Source of the DNA: Mesostigma viride
Lineage: Eukaryota; Streptophyta; Mesostigmatophyceae; Mesostigmatales; Mesostigmataceae
NCBI GenBank assembly: GCA_009746045.1
Contig: RPFO01001461.1
Coordinates: 91,001-155,000 of the forward strand
DNA: 64,000 nucleotides
Direction of reading: 5' to 3'
Shown here: piece by piece, positions 1 through 10,800 of the stretch
Position numbering within the stretch: position 1 is the first letter of the stretch
How the letters are laid out: every line of letters starts with the position of its first letter
The notes under the pieces: generated by a model
What the model saw: the letters and a program-made list of their open reading frames with translations, nothing else
Told to the model about the DNA's origin: nothing
The model's database searches: none
Made by a program: the position numbers and the translations under genes

Positions 1-39
1 AATTCCTGTCAGCCCAGGAATTACTGTCGACCCCATATG
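1..39 (-). repeat. Element B 3' LTR, outer visible piece
   Basis: These bases match LTR positions 14252-14290 of the same element and continue at 6963 after element A. ATATG at 35-39 is repeated at 6958-6962, so it is the target duplication made by A. Confidence 0.9.
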
Positions 40-640
40 TGTTATATTGTGGGCTCGCAGTCACATAAAGTATTGGAATTTGGTTATGCTCGGAATTGGC
101 TAAGTCCGGAGGTCAGCCGGCAGCACCGCGCTGAGGTTTATTTGCTGGGCCGGCGGTCAGTGGGAATTTATGTGTACGGTCAGGCAACGGGTCGTAGGTT
201 CTGGCTGTGGGCTATTTTGGGTTCTGGCCATTACCGTTCGTTCCGTGGGCAACCTTGGTTCCGTACCGTTTGTCCAGGCAAGCAGTGGGGAGGATCTCGG
301 TTGCGGTGCGTTATGTTGTGGAGTGTCGTTTGGGAATTATGTTGGTGTATTTCGGTTGGTTTGTACTTGGGTACGTTCTCAGGCCCACGCCGTTGCTCAG
401 CGTTGGGTGAAGCCACAGAGCTACTCGCAGTGATGACCTACAGCGGAGCATTGAGTCAAAGCTGTTTGGCGGCGTGAAAGGCCGACACGCAGGAGAAAGC
501 TTTGAATCACGTTGCAGCAAATGCTGTCAATGGCCGACGTTGTCGACATGTCCGGGGCTGGGCGCTGAGCGAGTAATCTATTTTGTTACGTCCTTTTATT
601 ATTCGGAAATACAATACACTTAAAGAATTTTATTTTAACA
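40..640 (+). repeat. Element A 5' LTR
   Basis: 601 bp, beginning TGTTATATTG and ending TTTTAACA, nearly identical to 6356-6957. Small frames read across it are present in both LTRs and are not taken as genes. Confidence 0.95.
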
Positions 641-677
641 TGTACTAGGTTGGGGCCGTAATTTTACAGCATAAAAC

Positions 678-1907
678 ATGGCAGCGTCAGCTGGGAGAAA
701 ACGGAAAGCAATTCATAGTGATCCGTCGACATGGGCCGCTGACCTACGAGCTGAAAAGGATCTGTTAGAACTATTTCGAAAGCGTGTAGGAACCCTTGCT
801 AGCGACGCACCCACGCTCGTAGTGCGTGACTATATAGAGAGAATAGAGGCTTTTCTGAAGGACCATGGTGAGAAGATCAGCAGTGTTTATTCGCTTTTCC
901 GAGATGCCGGTTTGCTGAGCTGCGACAATTTCATTCTCGCATTTACTCTTCGAGCATGCAAGGATGAGAAGGTAAAACGGCGTCACATCCCAGGTAAGCT
1001 GCGTGAGGCGTTGTTGGAGTCGAAGGAGGGCACGACCTCTAGGCTATGCAGCATTTACACCTGGGTGCCACAACGGCCTTACTCACTCGATTTACTCAGC
1101 CTTCGCAATTTGCGGAATGAGTCTGTGCTCAATGGACTAGAGGTGTCTGAGACAGCGGTGATAGACCGTTACGTGAGGATGGCCAAGGACCTGAATTTCC
1201 AGACTGTGATGGGAGCCCTGCGTGCAGGCCAAGCCAAGGATGACCTTACCAAGGCAATAGAGATCATTACCGGCCTGGTAGAAGGGGAGGAGAGGGACAT
1301 GATTGCACAGCTGAGAGCCCAGGGCAAGCTGACCGAGTCTGGGTTGATGGCCCCTGCCCCTCCCCCAGCCGCTCCCAATTCTGTGCCCCTCCCTGCACCC
1401 TCTGTGCCAAGCACTGTTACCTCTGCCAAGCCACAGGATGCAACGGGCAAGGTTGCCGGTGTCAACAACAGCAAGCCTGCTGGAGTAGGCAACGGTGGCA
1501 AGCAGCGTGGTGGAGGCCGTGCCCGTGGTGGCGGGCGCGGTGGCAGACGTGGGCTGTGGCAGGGCAGGCCATTGGTGCAGCAGCAGAGACAGCAGCAGCA
1601 TTATGCCCCAGCACAGCAGGCAATACAGCCGCATTATGCTTCACAGCCGCCGCAGCCGCAGCAGCAGTTTGCACAGCAGCAGCAACAGCGGCAGCCACAG
1701 AGGCAGGAGTCTGGTGCATGCTTCATATGCGGGAGAAAGGGTCACCTGGCACGCACATGCTACAATAGGCACGCTGACAGCATGCCAGCTCGCAGCAATA
1801 GCAATGCACAGGGCCCTGCCGTGTGTAACCGCTGCAAGCAGCCAGGACACTTTGCACGTGACACGCACCTGTGCCCGGCGGCCCAGAGTGGGGGCCGTAG
1901 GCAGTGA
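678..1907 (+). CDS. gag: Element A gag (nucleocapsid-type zinc knuckle)
   Basis: 409 codons. The N-terminal half is charged and helical in character, as expected for a capsid-like Gag; the middle is proline, alanine and glycine/arginine rich, followed by a glutamine-rich stretch. Near residues 347-361 lies a zinc knuckle with the CX2CX4HX4C spacing (CFICGRKGHLARTC), and a second cysteine/histidine cluster lies near 384. It starts 37 bp after the 5' LTR. It ends at a UGA in the same frame as pol, which opens again without another stop; the bases after the UGA are CUAG, a context associated with stop read-through. Its role is to package element RNA in the particle. Family assignment rests on the knuckle and position. 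Confidence 0.9.
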   Translation: MAASAGRKRKAIHSDPSTWAADLRAEKDLLELFRKRVGTLASDAPTLVVRDYIERIEAFLKDHGEKISSVYSLFRDAGLLSCDNFILAFTLRACKDEKVKRRHIPGKLREALLESKEGTTSRLCSIYTWVPQRPYSLDLLSLRNLRNESVLNGLEVSETAVIDRYVRMAKDLNFQTVMGALRAGQAKDDLTKAIEIITGLVEGEERDMIAQLRAQGKLTESGLMAPAPPPAAPNSVPLPAPSVPSTVTSAKPQDATGKVAGVNNSKPAGVGNGGKQRGGGRARGGGRGGRRGLWQGRPLVQQQRQQQHYAPAQQAIQPHYASQPPQPQQQFAQQQQQRQPQRQESGACFICGRKGHLARTCYNRHADSMPARSNSNAQGPAVCNRCKQPGHFARDTHLCPAAQSGGRRQ

Positions 1908-1943
1908 CTAGGGTCCGGTGGTGAGGGTGAGGCAGCTGGTGAT

Positions 1944-4900
1944 GTGCCAAATATGCGAGCTAGTGCGGGGCAGCACGGCTCGACCCCCCAGGCTAGCTCA
2001 CCCCGCCTGGGTGCTCGCGTGGCAGCGCTAGATGAGAGCGCTGGTGAGGAGGGGGACCATGCAGAGCAGGGGGCAGTTGCAGTAGGGGATGAAGCACTGT
2101 CTCAGGGAACGAGGGAGAAGGGGGTTGGAGGAGGTACTGCAGGTGTACACACTGCAGTTCTGGACGGGCCACCGGTACGAAGGTCCTCCCCACACCCGGG
2201 ACCTCAGGCACAACAGTCTCAATGTCCATTGGAGGCAGGTGGTACACTCAGTGTACTTAACATGGCAATGAGGTTACACACACGGTTGGGTCATGGCCAC
2301 GCTGCAGAGCATTGGGCAGCATCACTGGGGTTTTCGGAGCTGGTGGCGACGTGCAGAGAGGTCTGGCAGAGGTGTAAGCATTGTCAGCGCAATGTGCCTA
2401 AGCCGCACAAGTTTCATGCACGTAGACCGGTGCTAGAGAGGGGCCCGGTGCAAGTGGATGTGCTCAAGTACGATGACAGGGAGTATGTGCTAGCGGTGGG
2501 GCGGTTCTCCAGGTTCAAGGCACTAGAGGTGTTGCCACGCAAGCACAAGGAAGAGCTGCTCACCAGCCTGCGCTTGGTAAAGGCCAAGTTTGCCGTGGTG
2601 TCAACTTTAGAGTGTGACCAGCAGTTCGAGTGTTGCATGAAGGAGCCGGGGTTTGAGCAGATTGTGGTGGCGGGTGCGGCAGATCACGAACATCAAGGGT
2701 TAGTGGAGAGACATATCAGGACCTCCAAGTTTGTGATGAGTGCTATGGCCAGGATGCGCTCGCTGTCGTACCGCGATCAGGCTCTGTTGTGCAGGCAGAT
2801 AGAGGAGCACATGAATCACAGGGTGATGGTCAGGGTACATGTGGATGGTGAGGAGGTAGCCGTCACGCCCCATGGGTTGGAGATGGGCCTGCTCCCGCTG
2901 GAGGCGGTAGAAGCATACCGTGATTGGCTGTGTGACCGGTACCTCAGGCTGGTGGACATGGACCTGCGCAGGGGTGATGTGTACGTGCCTAGCGAGGGAG
3001 CAAGGGTGTGGGCGTACCGGGAGGGAAGTGCTTTGGAACAGGGTTTGTGGGAGGGCCCTGTTGTGGTCAAGTCAGTGGACGGTGACCACATGTTGGCGAA
3101 GGTTGGGCGTGAGGACCGCCGCTTCGACCGACTACTGGCGTGGAAACACTTGCGGCCGTACTACGAGGGGCTAGGTGCGCCAGCAGACCTGCCCCATGAG
3201 GAAGGTGCGATGGGCTCCAGCGCGCAGGCTGGAGGTGAGGCGGGGGACCCAGGGACGGCCGCAAGGGGGGTGAGAGAGGAGACGGGGCCTGATCAGCCTG
3301 CGCCCTCTCTTCCGTCGGATGGTGGGTTGCCACTGTCCAATGGCGGTCCAGCCAGTGTGGGACCAGGCGGGCTGGGGGTTGCCCCTTCCGCTGATGGTCA
3401 GGAGGTGCAGCGCGCGACAATGTTTGCCCGTGTCATTGAGCGGCTGCAGGAAGCCCGGCGGGCTATCGCGGAACGCGAGCAGCCGGGGGGCACGTTACCA
3501 CGGGCCGGCGGGGCGGGCAGGCCGTCGGCTGTAGGTGGGGCGCCTCAGGCCGGCGAGGGAGCCGTAGGAGGGCCACCACAGTCCAGCGAGGCCAATGCAG
3601 GGCCAGCCGCAGGTGGAGAGGCACAGGCCGGCGATGCTGGCGCATCGACCGCAGGTGCGGGGCTACAAGCTGATGGCGCTGATGGGTCGGCTAGCACCCG
3701 GCGCGAGTCACTGAATGGTGGCGATGGCTCCGAGGGCGGCGGCGACGTCGCAATGGAGGCTGGTAATGAGGTAGCCTCGGTGTCCAAGCTAGTGGATTTT
3801 CAGCAGGACGGGCTGGCTGGGTGTCGGTTGGAGGTGGATACTAATGCGGTGGTGTGCTTGCTAGGTGAAGGGGTAGCTAGGCACTTCCCGCTACAACCGT
3901 CCAAGTGGAACTTTGTGGAGGACTTTTCTGGGGTGGTGCGCATGCCGGTAGTGGGCGAGGTGATGCTGACCATTCTTGGGCGTGACACTCCTTTCTGCGT
4001 GCTTGAGGGCTATGATGGGCCGGCGATTCTGGGGCTGCCATTTCTTAATCACCCTGATGTTGTGATCCAGAGCTCTAGTTTGACCAGGGAGGGCCATGGG
4101 TCGATAGAGTTGGAATCGTACAAGGCAGTGCAACCTCTCAGTCTCGTCTCAAGCACCGTGGCTAGGCTAGCAGCACTGACAGGGACAGAGGGTGTGGCGT
4201 GGGGAAAGGATCTCCCGCCAGCGGTAGACCTGGTCATGCCTGCGTTGTTGCATCCATCCAGCATCGGTATTGCCAAGCGGGACATCGCTGCACATTCTCC
4301 GATTGGCTATGAGAGGCTGGTACTAGAGATGTCGACGCAGAGTGGTTTCTCCAGCTGGTGGTGCGCGTTTCACAGGGCGCTGGAGGAGTGGCAGGGGTAT
4401 GGTGTGTATGAACCAATGGACAGTGTGCCCAAGGGGGCCAAGGTACTTCCTCTCAAGATGGTGTTGTCTCACAAGGTAAAGGCTGGGGTGGAGGTATGCT
4501 ATGTGAGGCCGGTGTCGCAGGAGTTTTCGGGAACCAGTGAGCTGGCCAAGGAGGAGCTGTACACCCCAGGTCTGGCGTGGGATAGCTTCAGGATTATCAC
4601 CATGCTGTATCTCGGTTTCCTGGATGAGGGCAGAGACTATGGGTGTGCGTCTATTGATGTCAAGCGTGCTTTCCCTAACTCTAGCGAGGAGGTGGCGCGT
4701 GAGGTGTGGGAAGGCACGTCACCCCTGGTGGTCCAGACACCCACGTTTTGGATGGAGGAAGTGAGGGCAGAATTCATGGGCTTGTTGAAGGCCATAGAGG
4801 GACTGCAGAGTGCCTCGATTGTGTGGCGTATCACTTTGATGCGTGCTCTGTTTGAGTTGATGACATTCGAGGTATCCCCGTACGACCCTTCGTTGTTTGT

Positions 4901-5870
4901 GGCACAGACTCCCTCAGGTCCCTTGTTCGTACAATTGCATGGGGATGACCTGCGAGTGGTAGCACCCCGTGCTGTTCTGCATCAGTTCTATGCAGATCTC
5001 GCTAAGCGTTTCCCTGTGGGCGAGCTGCAGGTGGTGGACCAGCAGACTCCGCGTGTCTTCTGCGGTGTAGTGCAGACCCTGCGAGTGACGTCTGGTAGGC
5101 ATCAGATGCACCTGGGTATTCCTGACAAGTATCGGGAGGAGCTGATGGGCTCGGTGGATGAGCTGTGTGCTAAGGGCCTGTGGAGCCGCCTGCGTGGCAA
5201 GCTAGGCTGGATGGCGGCAGTGTGTGCGCCCGATCTGGTGGTGCTGAGTAGGACGGTAGATGACGTGTTGTCGCAAGTCCATCCGTCGGTTGTGAGGCAG
5301 TATGTGGCCGAGAGCCAAGGTGTGGTGCTTTCTGGCCTGTCGGTCTCTCAGCCCGCTGTTCTTCACTGCTTTGCAGATACGTCGGGTGAGGGCAGGGAAC
5401 TGACCAAGCTGAGGGCACGGATGGGTGGTCTATTTGTGCTCTGTAACCCAGGGGGTCGGGGATCGCTGTGTGGGTGGTATTCGAGACTGTGCAGGCGTGT
5501 GGCAGTTGGCTCTGACACAAACGAGTGTCGGGGTGTGTGTGAGTGTATCAAGGCTTCGCTGTACCTCGAGCAGTTCTTGCGCTGGGTGGGCAAGTGGATG
5601 GGTGTCCGTTTGGTACTGACGACAACTGTGCATACAGATAGCCAGCCGCTTGTGAGCTTTATCCTTAACAGCTTGTCCAGGACGCGTGACCTCGATTTCC
5701 TGCTGTTGAAGGAGCTGTCTTACGCGGTGAGCGTTCTCCATCTGCCGGGGAGGCTGAACCCGGCGGACGCGGTGACCAAGCTGTTTGCAGCAGCGCGAGA
5801 GCAGTATCGCATCTTGCGGATGGTGATGGCAGGTTCTCTTGGGGATCTGCGGGAGTTGTTGGTTGTTTGA
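1944..5870 (+). CDS. pol: Element A pol: integrase, retropepsin-like, RT, RNase H
   Basis: 1308 codons from the first Met; the frame itself is open from just after the gag stop. Domain order by approximate residue: integrase zinc finger (HTRLGH...CKHC, 110-150), integrase core with D171, D224 and E255 (QVDVLK, ECDQQFE, GLVERH), integrase C-terminal region (350-405), a low-complexity acidic/alanine linker, a retropepsin-like segment (VDT near 631, AILGLPFL near 694), Copia-type reverse transcriptase (SIDVKRAF near 903, AIEGLQSASIVWR near 950, LHGDDL near 998), and RNase H (FADTSGEG near 1143, SDTNECRG near 1190, HTDSQPL near 1230, NPADAVTK near 1272). The protease-like segment lies after integrase, unlike standard Copia elements. 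Expression from gag-pol read-through is likely but inferred. Confidence 0.93.
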   Translation: MPNMRASAGQHGSTPQASSPRLGARVAALDESAGEEGDHAEQGAVAVGDEALSQGTREKGVGGGTAGVHTAVLDGPPVRRSSPHPGPQAQQSQCPLEAGGTLSVLNMAMRLHTRLGHGHAAEHWAASLGFSELVATCREVWQRCKHCQRNVPKPHKFHARRPVLERGPVQVDVLKYDDREYVLAVGRFSRFKALEVLPRKHKEELLTSLRLVKAKFAVVSTLECDQQFECCMKEPGFEQIVVAGAADHEHQGLVERHIRTSKFVMSAMARMRSLSYRDQALLCRQIEEHMNHRVMVRVHVDGEEVAVTPHGLEMGLLPLEAVEAYRDWLCDRYLRLVDMDLRRGDVYVPSEGARVWAYREGSALEQGLWEGPVVVKSVDGDHMLAKVGREDRRFDRLLAWKHLRPYYEGLGAPADLPHEEGAMGSSAQAGGEAGDPGTAARGVREETGPDQPAPSLPSDGGLPLSNGGPASVGPGGLGVAPSADGQEVQRATMFARVIERLQEARRAIAEREQPGGTLPRAGGAGRPSAVGGAPQAGEGAVGGPPQSSEANAGPAAGGEAQAGDAGASTAGAGLQADGADGSASTRRESLNGGDGSEGGGDVAMEAGNEVASVSKLVDFQQDGLAGCRLEVDTNAVVCLLGEGVARHFPLQPSKWNFVEDFSGVVRMPVVGEVMLTILGRDTPFCVLEGYDGPAILGLPFLNHPDVVIQSSSLTREGHGSIELESYKAVQPLSLVSSTVARLAALTGTEGVAWGKDLPPAVDLVMPALLHPSSIGIAKRDIAAHSPIGYERLVLEMSTQSGFSSWWCAFHRALEEWQGYGVYEPMDSVPKGAKVLPLKMVLSHKVKAGVEVCYVRPVSQEFSGTSELAKEELYTPGLAWDSFRIITMLYLGFLDEGRDYGCASIDVKRAFPNSSEEVAREVWEGTSPLVVQTPTFWMEEVRAEFMGLLKAIEGLQSASIVWRITLMRALFELMTFEVSPYDPSLFVAQTPSGPLFVQLHGDDLRVVAPRAVLHQFYADLAKRFPVGELQVVDQQTPRVFCGVVQTLRVTSGRHQMHLGIPDKYREELMGSVDELCAKGLWSRLRGKLGWMAAVCAPDLVVLSRTVDDVLSQVHPSVVRQYVAESQGVVLSGLSVSQPAVLHCFADTSGEGRELTKLRARMGGLFVLCNPGGRGSLCGWYSRLCRRVAVGSDTNECRGVCECIKASLYLEQFLRWVGKWMGVRLVLTTTVHTDSQPLVSFILNSLSRTRDLDFLLLKELSYAVSVLHLPGRLNPADAVTKLFAAAREQYRILRMVMAGSLGDLRELLVV

Positions 5871-6340
5871 GCTTGGACCCTGTGGAATTTTAGCCTGTGG
5901 CCAATTTGAGAACGTTGTTTGGGCCGGGGGTGATCCTTATGCCTGCCCTATACTGATGGTGACCCGGCACGGTTGGATAATTTGCTCCATAATTGATTTG
6001 GTGGGGGAGTGTCCTTGGTTGAGGACTGGTGCGGTTGGAACGGGTTTGTAATGTGTATGGGTCGTGTGGGTGTGCCAGGGTCAAGGGTGGTCGTTTAGAT
6101 CAGTCTTGTATTCTCGCTTGCTTACATGACTTACTTCAGACACTGGCAGTATGTGCAAGGCGTGAATGGGCGCCAAGTTAGAGGGGTTGGAGCTCCCTAG
6201 TACATAGCGTCTTGTGCGTACTGTCTCCGAGAGTGTTTGTGAGTAACCCTTGGGTGGTGGTGGATATTGTGAGGATTGTTGGCATGTATGTCGACTGTGG
6301 GTTGTGGTTAAGTGGCCGAGTGGTGGATGTGACTGCTCGA
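5871..6340 (+). other. Element A 3' untranslated stretch
   Basis: 470 bp between the pol stop and the polypurine tract, G/T rich on the plus strand. No reading frame or structured motif is recognised. Confidence 0.6.
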
Positions 6341-6355
6341 AAGAAAAGGGGCTGG
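6341..6355 (+). promoter_or_regulatory. Polypurine tract of element A
   Basis: AAGAAAAGGGGCTGG abuts the TG of the 3' LTR, the expected place for the primer of plus-strand DNA synthesis. Confidence 0.8.
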
Positions 6356-6957
6356 TGTTATATTGTGGGCTCGCAGTCACATAAAGTATTGGAATTTGGT
6401 TATGCTCGGAATTGGCTAAGTCCGGAGGTCAGCCGGCAGCACCGCGCTGAGGTTTATTTGCTGGGCCGGCGGTCAGTGGGAATTTATGTGTACGGTCAGG
6501 CAACGGGTCGTAGGTTCTGGCTGTGGGCTATTTTGGGTTCTGGCCATTACCGTTCGTTCCGTGGGCAACCTTGGTTCCGTACCGTTTGTCCAGGCAAGCA
6601 GTGGGGAGGATCTCGGTTGCGGTGCGTTATGTTGTGGAGTGTCGTTTGGGAATTATGTTGGTGGATTTCGGTTGGTTTGTACTTGGGTACGTTCTCAGGC
6701 CCACGCCGTTGCTCAGCGTTGGGTGAAGCCACAGAGCTACTCGCAGTGATGACCTACAGCGGAGCATTGAGTCAAAGCTGTTTGGCGGCGTGAAAGGCCG
6801 ACACGCAGGAGAAAAGCTTTGAATCACGTTGCAGCAAATGCTGTCAATGGCCGACGTTGTCGACATGTCCGGGGCTGGGCGCTGAGCGAGTAATCTATTT
6901 TGTTACGTCCTTTTATTATTCGGAAATACAATACACTTAAAGAATTTTATTTTAACA
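6356..6957 (+). repeat. Element A 3' LTR
   Basis: 602 bp, TG...CA, followed by the ATATG target duplication. About two differences from the 5' LTR. Confidence 0.95.
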
Positions 6958-6962
6958 ATATG

Positions 6963-7138
6963 TCGTCGGCAAATATTCACGTCCGATTTAGAAGAACAGC
7001 CGGCTCGCGCTCGCGCGCGACCGGGAAGTCGGAACGCCATAACTTTCTTGATACTTGTCGGAATGAACTCGTTCCGGTGCCGCTGGAATCGCAGAGATAT
7101 GCCGAATCAGGATCACGCCAATGCGCTTGGCGTTAACT
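6963..7138 (-). repeat. Element B 3' LTR, inner piece
   Basis: Continues the LTR interrupted by element A and ends GTTAACT at the junction with the interior of B. On the minus strand a purine-rich tract (AAGAAAAGAAAGGATTGG) immediately precedes this LTR, matching a polypurine tract. Confidence 0.9.
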
Positions 7139-7885
7139 CCAATCCTTTCTTTTCTTGAGCTGTAGCAGCTCACACAAGTCTACATACAAACACACACAAT
7201 GGGTACTGGATATCCTCCCCAGACTACAAGTCACAACCCGCTGGGCATGACAGTCAGCTTGGATTCCTTATTATATGTACATAGCACCCATACTGGCTCA
7301 GGAGCACAAACAAATTACAATGAGTCCCTATCCCTTCACGGGAGGCTCGTTGTGTTACCCATGTACAAGAGGTTGGCCAACTGTGGCAGCCCATAGGTGT
7401 TCAGCTAAGAACTTGAGAAGTATGTACAACCTTCAGGACCTTAGGCGAAACCCCACAGATCACCCACAACAGCTCATCAGAAAACATTGCTGACCCCCAG
7501 ACGGGAGTCGGCGCCGGTCTGCTGCCCCTTATCGAACCAGACACAACATCTACGCGAAGCACATGCAAAACACAAGCTCCATACTCGTTCCAACCGTGGA
7601 AAATCAGGGGACCTGTCGCCACCTCACCAGCATGGTGGATGGGTCAGCCAGTCCGTGAAACTCCGCCTTAAGACGGCACCAGGGAATCGAACCCCGCCCA
7701 CAAACCACAGATCTGGGGAAACCTCAGACTGAGATGAAAACCCCAGATAGACATCTCTCCATCAGAGACAATGTCAGACATTCCCACACCAGAGACATGT
7801 CTCACCCCTCAAGGTGTGCTCAGGATTATGTACAATCAAGCTCCCAGCCTGATATCCAGAGACTTAAGCACCCAGCTCTCAGCTT
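7139..7885 (-). other. Element B 3' untranslated region
   Basis: About 750 bp between the pol stop and the 3' LTR. It has no convincing reading frame. It contains a tRNA T-arm-like patch (GGTTCGATTCCC on the minus strand) next to a short inverted repeat (CCGTCTTAAGGCGG), conserved in C and D. A complete cloverleaf is not visible. Confidence 0.55.
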
Positions 7886-10800
7886 TTAGACAGATAGACC
7901 GACTTGACAGTCAGCATTCATGAGCTTCCTCAGTACATTGTACTGGGCTGGGGCCTTGTGTGGCAGCTTTGTCAATGCATCAGCAGGGTTCTCCTCGCCA
8001 GGGATATGCTTCAAGTCAACCAAACTGGCCAACTCCTTCAGCAACAAATAATCCAGGTCCCGGCTCCTGGCCAGCTGCTTGTGAACAAACTGGACCATAC
8101 CCATGCTGTCTGTTAGCAACAACGTCTCCATCTGCAAGGTCCAAGGGGTAACTGAAGCCAGCTCCAGCATTAACTCCTTTATGTACAGGCTGGACTGGAT
8201 CCCCTCGCATATGGCCCTGCATTCTGCCACATCTGAACTGATACAGACCCTCTTCTGCAGTCTGCTGTACCAGCTGAACAAACTTGCCCTGCTCTGATAA
8301 AAAGCAAACAGAGCAGCAGATCTCCCCCTGACCTTGGTAACCTGGCGAGCATCCATGGAACTGTCAACAAAGATCTCCAAGGTGATAGGCTGGGCAAAGT
8401 CAATCCCAGACAAAATCAGATCAGGGGTACTCTCCACCAACCGGGCTATGACTCGAGGCTTCTCATCCTCAAGCACCTCATCAGGCATTCTGCTATGGAC
8501 CATCAAAGACGGACCACAGATGCTGGCAAACCAGGCCCACATGCCTCTCAACTCAGGTCCTGCAGCCTGGGTGATCTTCTCTGGCAAGGCCTTCACAATG
8601 GTCTGTTTATAATCTCCTCCAGCCTGAAGCCTGATACTCCACTCCCCGTCCCTCCTGAACAGGGTAGCCTGCATTCCACAGAACACTACAGGCTTGTTGG
8701 GCTCCTGCCACAGCTCCTTGCCCAGTGAAAACTTGCCACTGATGACAGGAATAAACTTCTTCAGCCAGGTCGTGGGGGCTAGCAAATGCAGATCATCTCC
8801 ATGCAAACTAGCATACACTGGCAGACCCTCCCATTGGGCCAGCAGCAAACAGGGATCAACTGAAGACACTCTCAAGCCACACTCACTGATCAGAGCTTCC
8901 TGCAGCGTGAGTCTCCAGATGATTGGGCTCGACCTGAGTCCTTCCAGGCCCTTCAGAATAACCAGGAATTGTTGATGCAGCTCCAGCTTCCAGATGGCAG
9001 GCACCTCAACACAGTAAGGCTCATCCTGCTTCCACACCCTCCTGGCCACTTCTGGATCAGATTTTAAAAATGCCCTCTTGAAGTCCAGCAGCACTGATGA
9101 CATAGCTGCTCCCCTGTTCAGCAACCCCACGTAGAGACATAGCAAAATTCTCCATGTGTCGTGTAGCATCCCTGGCGTGTATAGCTCCTCTCCTGGCAGA
9201 CTCCCCGTGCCGTGATACTCATTCAGGACAGGCCTGACATGGGGCACTGATACCTCATCCACAACCTTCCTCTTCAGCACAAATCTCAAAGCAAGCTTCC
9301 TTGATGCTGGGGGACGTCTGTCTGTTGGTGCAGCACACTCAAACTGCAACCACTCCTCCAATGCCTTGGAGAAGGCGAGCTTCCAAGCCTCAAACAAAGT
9401 AGGCGAGCTCATCTCTTGGACCAGCTGGTCATATGTCAAAGGAGAGTGTGCAGCAAGGCTCCTGTGAGTTATGCCAATACTGCTGGGGTGCAACACAGCT
9501 GGAATCACCAAACTGGCCGCTGGGGGCACCTCCCCTTCATCCCATTTTACACCCTTGACCGGCTTGGCCCTGCACCTGACTGGAAATGTTGTCCTGAAAT
9601 TTTCTAGGGGAATCATCCCCCAGCCATCTCTTCTCAGAGCTGTAGCTCTGATAGAAATCCCAGGATTGCCCAGAAAATTCTGACCCAAAATCACAGGGCC
9701 ATCATAGTCCTCTAGGACAAGGAAGGTCACATCCACACCCATGACAGGGGCAGTAACCTCTCCCAACACCCTTAGATGCGTCCTACCACTGAAATCAGAC
9801 ACCCAGGGGCAACTTGGTTCTCCGACCAGCAGTTCTCCTGTATGCTGAGGTCCCATGACAGAAACCTGTGCATTGGTATCTATCTCCATGGCAGCTACCT
9901 CAGGTTCATCCAACTGGACAAGCTTGGACACCTTAGGCTCCTTCTTGGCTCTTTGCAAAGCCTGTACAATATCTGATAGACGCACACCCCTAGGCCTGGT
10001 GTCGGGCCGTTCCGGAGGTGCAGCCTGTCCGCCTGCTTGCCCAACCACCGTATGTGAAGGTACCCCAGGGGCCGGGCCAGGGTCACCCTGAGGGCTCGAT
10101 ACAGCTGTAGCACCCTGATCAGGAAGCTCCACGTCACCCCCGCCTTGTACACCAGCGGGCACCTGGAAGAGGTCTCCTTGATTACCTCCCCGGGGACGGA
10201 TCTTTGACCAGGACAGACGGTGCACTGCTTGGGAGCCATCAATGGCCACCCAGCACTTATGGCCAGCGGCTTCTACTCGGGTCACCACCCCATCATGCCA
10301 GCTGCCACGTTTCCCTGGAAAGCTTGGTTCCTTCCACACAACAACCTGTTGTCCAACGTTAGGTTCTAGGACACTCCAGCCCTTGTCTTTCTGCCTCAGC
10401 TTGAGGAACTTGGCCTCTAGCTTCTCCTTCCATGCCTGCTCAGCATCAGCTGGCAGCATCCTGGTATGCAGCATAAGAGGATTGATGGCAATGTCACCAA
10501 AGAACATGGGAGTCCTCAGGTTCAGCCTGTCCTCCACAGAACGTAGCCATGCAGATGTCACAATGGCAGATGACGTCCTTGGAATCCTCTCCACCAGCAG
10601 CACAGTCTTGATCTCTTGGATGGCTCTCTCCACCACCCCTTGCTGGCCGTGGCTCTCCCTGGGTGTAATCAGCAACTCTGGAAACTCTGGCAGGTTCTCA
10701 CAGCACTCAAACTGAATGTCACACTGCAACAACTCCAACCCAGGGTACCTGCTCCTTGTCAACTTCAGAGCAGCAATCAATGTAGGCTTCTCCATGTCAG

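Larger units (their letters stand above)
40..6957 (+). mobile_element. Copia-like LTR retrotransposon A
   Basis: A complete element of 6918 bp with LTRs at 40-640 and 6356-6957, each TG...CA, and a 5-bp ATATG target duplication (35-39 and 6958-6962). The uninterrupted target is seen in the other LTRs of the B/C/D family, for example near 14290, which proves the insertion. It holds gag (678-1907), pol (1944-5870) and a polypurine tract just before the 3' LTR. It looks whole. The LTRs differ by about one substitution and one single-base indel, so it is very young. It was inserted after B. Confidence 0.96.

Noticed and set aside
37-477. 146-codon frame across the A LTR, repeated in the 3' LTR
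   Set aside because: Lies wholly in LTR sequence, has no domain and duplicates only because the LTRs are duplicates.
10242-10715. 157-codon frame antisense to pol, also found antisense in C and D
   Set aside because: Shadow of the pol frame; recurs only because pol is duplicated.
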